A stretch of DNA of 8,482 bases from Actinomycetes bacterium (GTDB lineage: Bacteria > Actinomycetota > Actinomycetes > Actinomycetales > Microbacteriaceae): NCBI GenBank assembly GCA_023457615.1, contig JAEWKY010000324.1, forward strand, positions 1 through 8,482. The letters are read 5' to 3'. Both the position numbers and the translations under genes were made by a program. The notes below the pieces were generated by a model. It did no database searches. It was not told where the DNA came from and was given only the letters and a program-made list of their open reading frames with translations. Shown here one piece after another: positions 5,555 through 8,482 of the stretch. The number at the start of each line of letters is the position of its first letter. Positions within the stretch are counted from its first letter, which is position 1.

Positions 5555-6721
5555 TCAGCCCTGGTCCGCGAGGCGGCTCTCGGCGACCGCGGCGAGCAGG
5601 CGCGCGGCGTCGAGCACGACCGAGTCGTCGAAGAGCGCGCGCGGCGAGTGATTCGACTCGGGGTCGTCGACGTCGCCCCGCGCCCCGACGAACACGAAGG
5701 CCCCGCCCGTCGCGTCGAGCACGTGCGAGAAGTCCTCCGAGATCATCTCCGGTTGCGCGAGCTCCACGAAGCGCTCGGCGCCGAAGAGCTGCGTGACGGC
5801 GTCCCGCACGCGCGCGGACTCGACCGCGTCGGATCGCGTCGGGGGAAGGCGCGCCCCGGGTTCGGCCTCGACGGCGACGCCGTAGCCCGCGGCGAGCGCG
5901 CGCGCGATCCGCACGATCCCCTCCTCGACCTCGGCGACGCGCTCCGACGTGACGGCGCGGATGCTGAGCCGTACGATCGCGACGTCGGGGATCACGTTCG
6001 CGGCATCCCCCGCCAGGAACGCCCCCACGGTCGCGACGATCGGGTCGGCCGGGGTCGTCGTCTGGGTCGCGAAGGACTGCACCGCCTGCACCGCGAGCGA
6101 CGCGACGAGGATCGGGTTGCGCGCCGACTCGGGCCGGGCCGCGTGGCCGCCGAGCCCGCGGAAGCGCAGCTCGAGATTGAGGATGCTGCCCATCACGACG
6201 CCGCCGCGGCAGGAGAAGAGGCCGCTGTCGAGGAACGAGAAGACGTGGATGCCGTACGACGCCACGGGCCGCCCCGCCGCCTCGAGCACGCCCTCGTCGA
6301 TCATCGCCTCGGCACCGCCGTGCCCCTCCTCGCCCGGCTGGAACATCGCGACGACCGTGCCGCGAAGGTGCTCGCGTCGGGAGGAGAGGAGGCGCAGGGC
6401 GCCGACGAGGGAGGACATGTGGAGGTCGTGGCCGCACGCGTGCATCGCGCCGTTCGTCGCGGCGAACTCCGCGCCGCTCAGCTCCTCGACCGGGAGGCCG
6501 TCCATGTCGGCGCGCAGCAGCACCGTCGGTCCGGGCCGCCCGCCGCGGAGGATCGCCGTGATCGACGAGAGGCTCTCCCCCGTGCGGAGCTCGAGCGGCA
6601 GGCCGTCGAGCTCCTCGAGCAGCGCCCGCTGCGTGAGCGGGAGCTGCAGCCCGACCTCGGGGATGCGGTGCAGCCGGCGGCGGAGGCCGACGAGGTCGCC
6701 GGCGAGGGGGTCGATCGTCAT
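5555..6721 (-). CDS. M20D-type metallo-amidohydrolase (N-acyl amino acid or hippurate hydrolase-like)
   Basis: A 388-residue member of peptidase family M20 that hydrolyses the amide bond of N-acyl amino acids or related conjugates with two metal ions. Seen in order: RRRLHRIPEVGL (14-25), ADMDGLPV (71-78), the metal-binding MHACGHD (93-99; C96, H98), QPGEEGHGG (128-136; E131/E132), GIHV with H159, dimerisation-domain GGHAARP (191-197), SEDFS (328-332) and NHSP with H358. Length is typical and no signal peptide is visible, so it is cytoplasmic. The ATG (6721-6719) shares one base with the stop of the preceding 18-codon ORF (TGATG), and GGAG lies 8 bases upstream inside that ORF. It is the last gene of an ACT-protein unit. 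The exact substrate cannot be told from sequence; a role in freeing amino acids from acylated forms fits the neighbours but is inferred. Confidence 0.88.
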   Translation of the reverse strand: MTIDPLAGDLVGLRRRLHRIPEVGLQLPLTQRALLEELDGLPLELRTGESLSSITAILRGGRPGPTVLLRADMDGLPVEELSGAEFAATNGAMHACGHDLHMSSLVGALRLLSSRREHLRGTVVAMFQPGEEGHGGAEAMIDEGVLEAAGRPVASYGIHVFSFLDSGLFSCRGGVVMGSILNLELRFRGLGGHAARPESARNPILVASLAVQAVQSFATQTTTPADPIVATVGAFLAGDAANVIPDVAIVRLSIRAVTSERVAEVEEGIVRIARALAAGYGVAVEAEPGARLPPTRSDAVESARVRDAVTQLFGAERFVELAQPEMISEDFSHVLDATGGAFVFVGARGDVDDPESNHSPRALFDDSVVLDAARLLAAVAESRLADQG

Positions 6722-6777
6722 CAGTCGGTCTCCGGTCCGGAGCAGTACGGGCAGTCCGGTGCGCAGTCGCCGGTCAT
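6721..6777 (-). CDS. 18-residue Cys-rich small ORF with CxxxCxxC
   Basis: Encodes MTGDCAPDCPYCSGPETD, with Cys at 5, 9 and 12. Its ATG (6777-6775) overlaps the TGA of the ACT-domain gene as ATGA, and its own TGA overlaps the amidohydrolase ATG as TGATG, so it exactly bridges the two genes without a spare base. AAGGT lies 6 bases before its start, a modest binding site. Nearly all codons end in G or C, as in its neighbours. I know no family it belongs to. CxxxCxxC is a metal or iron-sulfur binding pattern, but 18 residues cannot form an enzyme. It may be a metal-binding peptide, or only a coupling ORF that carries ribosomes, and the amidohydrolase's binding site, across the junction. Existence as a translated peptide is likely from the overlaps but unproven. 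Confidence 0.5.
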   Translation of the reverse strand: MTGDCAPDCPYCSGPETD

Positions 6778-7076
6778 CGCACGACCTTGACCTTGACGAT
6801 CTCGACGACGCGATCGAGGCGCTTGCGCAGGGTCTCGAAGTCCGCCTCGTCGCCGCCCACCGACATCCGGAGCTGTCGGCGTCCGCCCGACGGGGCGCCG
6901 AGCCACATCGTGAGGAGCACGAACGGCCCCGTGGTGGCGACCCGCACGATGCGGTGCACGGCGTCGCGGTCGGCGGTGACGGTGAGCTCGAGCTGCACGC
7001 TGGACGACGGCGCCGGAGGTGGTGGCGGCGTGTCCGGCGGGGCGGGCGCCACGGGGCGGCGCAGGGTGTCGAGCAT
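6774..7076 (-). CDS. Small ACT-domain protein resembling acetolactate synthase small subunits
   Basis: A 100-residue protein. Residues 1-25 are a Pro-rich, probably disordered tail (PPDTPPPPPAP). Residues about 28-98 look like one ACT domain: strand VQLELTVTADRDAVHRIVRV, then FVLLTMWLG, QLRMSVGG, and the closing RLDRVVEIVKVKVV. By memory this follows the IlvM/IlvN pattern (RGF...SM, then QLNKL.DV..V). ACT domains bind amino acids and regulate a partner. The usual Gly of the ligand-binding turn is not obvious, and no catalytic acetolactate synthase subunit is present here. The start ATG has GAGGA 7 bases upstream. It leads a unit with the 18-codon ORF and the M20 amidohydrolase, divergent from the second Lrp regulator. 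A role as an amino-acid sensor or partner for the amidohydrolase is my inference; the fold call is moderately firm. Confidence 0.65.
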   Translation of the reverse strand: MLDTLRRPVAPAPPDTPPPPPAPSSSVQLELTVTADRDAVHRIVRVATTGPFVLLTMWLGAPSGGRRQLRMSVGGDEADFETLRKRLDRVVEIVKVKVVR

Positions 7077-7100
7077 CGGGGGGTCCTCGTCTCGTGGACT

Positions 7101-7136
7101 GTCGAGGGTGTCGACGGAACCGGGGTGATGGTTCCG
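7101..7136. promoter_or_regulatory. Two adjacent inverted repeats in the ACT-unit leader
   Basis: GTCGA (7101-7105) pairs with TCGAC (7111-7115). Next to it, CGGAACC (7115-7121) pairs perfectly with GGTTCCG (7130-7136) around 8 bases. Both lie between the predicted transcription start of the ACT unit and its ATG. They may be an operator for the divergent Lrp regulator or hairpins in the mRNA leader. Confidence 0.45.
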
Positions 7137-7142
7137 ATACGC

Positions 7143-7176
7143 TGACGATTGCAGCATCCGGTGTCGCGGATCGTCA
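7143..7176. promoter_or_regulatory. Inverted repeat TGACGAT-N20-ATCGTCA over the promoter
   Basis: Perfect 7-base arms at 7143-7149 and 7170-7176, with centres 27 bases apart. One arm covers most of the predicted -35 box and the other covers the edge of the -10 box. Arms on one helix face at such spacing suit a multimeric Lrp-type protein that blocks or bends the promoter. This is the strongest operator candidate for the second regulator. Confidence 0.5.
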
Positions 7177-7177
7177 A
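7148..7177 (-). promoter_or_regulatory. Predicted sigma-70-type promoter of the ACT/amidohydrolase unit
   Basis: On the minus strand, TTGACG (7177-7172; five of six consensus bases) is followed 18 bases later by TGCAAT (7153-7148; four of six). Transcription would start near 7141, leaving a leader of about 65 bases. The boxes are overlapped by the arms of the inverted repeat at 7143-7176. Confidence 0.45.
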
Positions 7178-7244
7178 CACCGCCCTCAGGGACTGATCGA
7201 TCTGCTAACTCGGGTGCCCTCACGACGACAGGAGAGTGCACGAT

Positions 7245-7712
7245 ATGGCGCATCTCGACGACACCGACCGCCGCATCCTCGCCGAGCTCGACCACGACGC
7301 GCGCGCCCCGATCGCGGCGATCGCGCAGCGCCTCGGTCTCGCGCGCGCCACGGTGCAGGCGCGGCTGACGCGCATGACGGAGGCGGGTCTGCTGCGCGAC
7401 CACAGCGCGCGGGTCAAGCCCTCGTCGCTCGGACGCGGGGTGAGCGCCTCCCTCCGCCTCGAGCTCGACCAGCACCAGATCCGGGAGGCGATCGCGGCGC
7501 TCGAGCGCATCCCGGAGGTGCTCGAGTGCTTCGCGCCCGCGGGCGACACCGATCTGCTGCTGCGGGTCGTCGCGCGCGACCCCGACGACCTCTACCGCGT
7601 CGCGGAGGAGGTGCGGCTGGCGCCCGGGGTGCTGCGCACCTCGACGAGCCTGTTCCTGCGCGAGGTCATCCCGTATCGGATGACGGCGCTGCTGCGCGCC
7701 GACGGGCACTAG
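7245..7712 (+). CDS. Lrp/AsnC-family transcriptional regulator (second copy)
   Basis: A 155-residue regulator with the classical AsnC opening LDDTDRRILAELDHDARAPI, a helix-turn-helix at about 22-43 (IAAIAQRLGLARATVQARL), and a RAM/AsnC effector domain at about 65-140, with AGDTDLLLRVVARD as the ligand-pocket region. The ATG at 7245 has AGGAGA 9 bases upstream; a GTG at 7236 sits directly against that site and is too close. It diverges from the ACT/amidohydrolase unit and converges on the alpha/beta hydrolase with 9 bases between stops. The C-terminal half matches the first regulator closely (both have IPEVLEC, PG followed by RT.TS, LRE.I.YR and a final LL), so the two are paralogues. Control of the divergent unit and of itself is inferred from position and the repeats between them. 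Confidence 0.9.
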   Translation: MAHLDDTDRRILAELDHDARAPIAAIAQRLGLARATVQARLTRMTEAGLLRDHSARVKPSSLGRGVSASLRLELDQHQIREAIAALERIPEVLECFAPAGDTDLLLRVVARDPDDLYRVAEEVRLAPGVLRTSTSLFLREVIPYRMTALLRADGH

Positions 7713-7729
7713 GCCGCGCCCCTAGACCC
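7704..7729. terminator. Short dyad spanning two convergent TAG stops
   Basis: CTAGG (7709-7713) and CCTAG (7721-7725) are perfect arms around 7 bases, flanked by GGG (7704-7706) and CCC (7727-7729) that could extend the stem with mismatches. Both genes end with TAG, which partly creates the symmetry. It may serve as a small two-way terminator; there is no T-run. Confidence 0.25.
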
Positions 7730-8417
7730 AGCCGTCGAGCGCCTGCTTCGTCGCCTCGAGGTTCACGATGTGCAGGTCGTGGTGCCCGCCGGGCACGGTG
7801 ACGATCTCGTAGCCGCCGGCGCGCAGCCGCTCGACGACGTCGGCGCGCAGCGCCTTCGGCGGATCGGCGAGCACGACGAGCGACGGCACGACGGGCGGCA
7901 CGGACGGCTCCTGGTCGGGCAGGACGGGATTCGGCGCCTCGAACCACACGGGGTCGAAGAGCTCGAGCGAGCGGCGCGAGTTGACGATGTGCTCGCGGCT
8001 GTACTCGGGCAGGACCGCCGCGAGGTCGTCGACCGAGGCGAGGCGCCCGTCGGCGTCGAGCGGGAGGGCGAACTCCATCTCCGGCGGCACGTTCCAGCCC
8101 GGGTCGAGGTAGACCGCGCGGCCGGGGCGCAGCCGCTCGGCCGCGAGGATCAGCGCCCGCCCGCCGAGCGAGTGGCCCATGACGACGTCCATCCCGACGG
8201 GGAGGGTGTCGACGAGGTCGTCGGCGAGATCCTCGGCGAGGTAGCTCTCGGCGCGGTCGCTCGCCCCGTGGCCGCGCTGGTCGACGAGCGTCACGGTGTA
8301 GCCGAGCGAGGCGAGCCACGGCGCGAACTCGAACCAGGTGCCGCTGTCGCCCGAGAGCCCGTGCACGAGTGCGGCGGTCTTCGGGCCGCTCCCGACGGTG
8401 GTGGTGGCCAGTTTCAT
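7722..8417 (-). CDS. Alpha/beta hydrolase-fold protein
   Basis: A compact 231-residue hydrolase with the canonical order: oxyanion loop LVHGLSGDSGTW (18-28), LVDQRGHGASD (44-54), nucleophile elbow GHSLGG (81-86; Ser83), a likely acid Asp185 in VVLADPP, and a catalytic His in GGHHDLHI (210-217). There is a cap of about 60 residues between strands 6 and 7. No signal peptide is seen, so it is cytoplasmic. It has a good start: ATG with GGGAGA a few bases upstream. The substrate is unknown; esterase, lipase-like and C-C hydrolase roles all fit. It converges on the second Lrp regulator and shows no clear functional link with the amino-acid genes. Confidence 0.85.
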   Translation of the reverse strand: MKLATTTVGSGPKTAALVHGLSGDSGTWFEFAPWLASLGYTVTLVDQRGHGASDRAESYLAEDLADDLVDTLPVGMDVVMGHSLGGRALILAAERLRPGRAVYLDPGWNVPPEMEFALPLDADGRLASVDDLAAVLPEYSREHIVNSRRSLELFDPVWFEAPNPVLPDQEPSVPPVVPSLVVLADPPKALRADVVERLRAGGYEIVTVPGGHHDLHIVNLEATKQALDGWV

Positions 8418-8455
8418 GTCATCTCTCCCGGAGCGACTGGCTGTTTGCCCGATTC

Positions 8456-8482
8456 GGCCCCTTCGCTCACGCGGAAGGGGCC
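8456..8482. terminator. Perfect GC-rich hairpin at the window edge
   Basis: GGCCCCTTC (8456-8464) and GAAGGGGCC (8474-8482) are perfect 9-base arms around a 9-base loop. On the minus strand no T-run follows, and the plus-strand side lies outside the window. It may be the terminator of a gene to the right. Because the contig stops exactly at the arm's end, it may also simply be where assembly broke. Confidence 0.4.

Noticed and set aside
6721..6777. CxxxCxxC as a radical SAM enzyme remnant
   Set aside because: The spacing matches the radical SAM cluster motif, but the ORF is 18 codons with no trace of the barrel domain around it in any frame; the likeness is probably coincidental.
5555..7180. 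M20 amidohydrolase with a 153-residue N-terminal extension
   Set aside because: The extension is out of frame with, and shadows, the ACT gene; the ATG at 6721 has a binding site and matches the family's N-terminus.
7195..7202. GATCGATC palindrome upstream of the second Lrp gene
   Set aside because: Eight bases of this composition are common in GC-rich genomes and no second copy or spacing pattern supports a site.
6774..7709. ACT protein extended to 311 residues across the second Lrp gene
   Set aside because: The upstream part is antisense to the Lrp gene, crosses the promoter and has shadow composition.
1..8482. CRISPR array, insertion sequence, tRNA, phage or defence genes
   Set aside because: No regularly spaced repeats, transposase, integrase or tRNA-like sequence was seen; the content is metabolic and regulatory throughout.

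Overview
The window is very GC-rich, with G or C at almost every third codon position and frequent GTG and TTG starts. This points to an actinobacterium, probably of the Microbacteriaceae type; that placement is an inference from base composition and protein style. Both edges look like contig ends: the left edge is an almost pure poly-C run, and the right edge stops exactly at the end of a perfect hairpin.

The main theme is catabolism of branched-chain amino acids. From the left, on the minus strand: an incomplete electron-transfer flavoprotein beta subunit (1-481) lies directly downstream of a leucine/valine-type amino-acid dehydrogenase (478-1545), with a 4-base ATGA overlap. An Lrp/AsnC-family regulator (1599-2057, plus strand) diverges from the dehydrogenase across a short spacer with a perfect palindrome. 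It converges on a three-gene minus-strand operon for the branched-chain 2-oxo acid dehydrogenase complex: E1 alpha (4308-5402), E1 beta (3301-4311) and lipoylated E2 (2066-3304). The three genes are chained by 4-base GTGA overlaps. A roughly 150-base control region (5403-5554) upstream of E1 alpha carries several inverted and direct repeats, some sharing sequence with the palindrome at the first regulator. No E3 (lipoamide dehydrogenase) gene is present.

The right half is a second minus-strand unit: a small ACT-domain protein resembling acetolactate synthase small subunits (6774-7076), an 18-codon Cys-rich ORF (6721-6777), and an M20 metallo-amidohydrolase (5555-6721), with junctions ATGA and TGATG. 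A second Lrp/AsnC regulator (7245-7712, plus strand), paralogous to the first, diverges from this unit and converges on an alpha/beta hydrolase (7722-8417, minus strand).

The proposed logic is as follows. The dehydrogenase deaminates Leu, Val or Ile to 2-oxo acids. The dehydrogenase complex turns these into branched acyl-CoAs. ETF would accept electrons from the acyl-CoA dehydrogenases of the next step, which are not in this window. The two Lrp proteins probably sense amino acids and control the flanking operons. The amidohydrolase may release amino acids from N-acyl forms. The ACT protein and the tiny CxxxCxxC peptide coupled to it are the least explained parts and the best candidates for something new.
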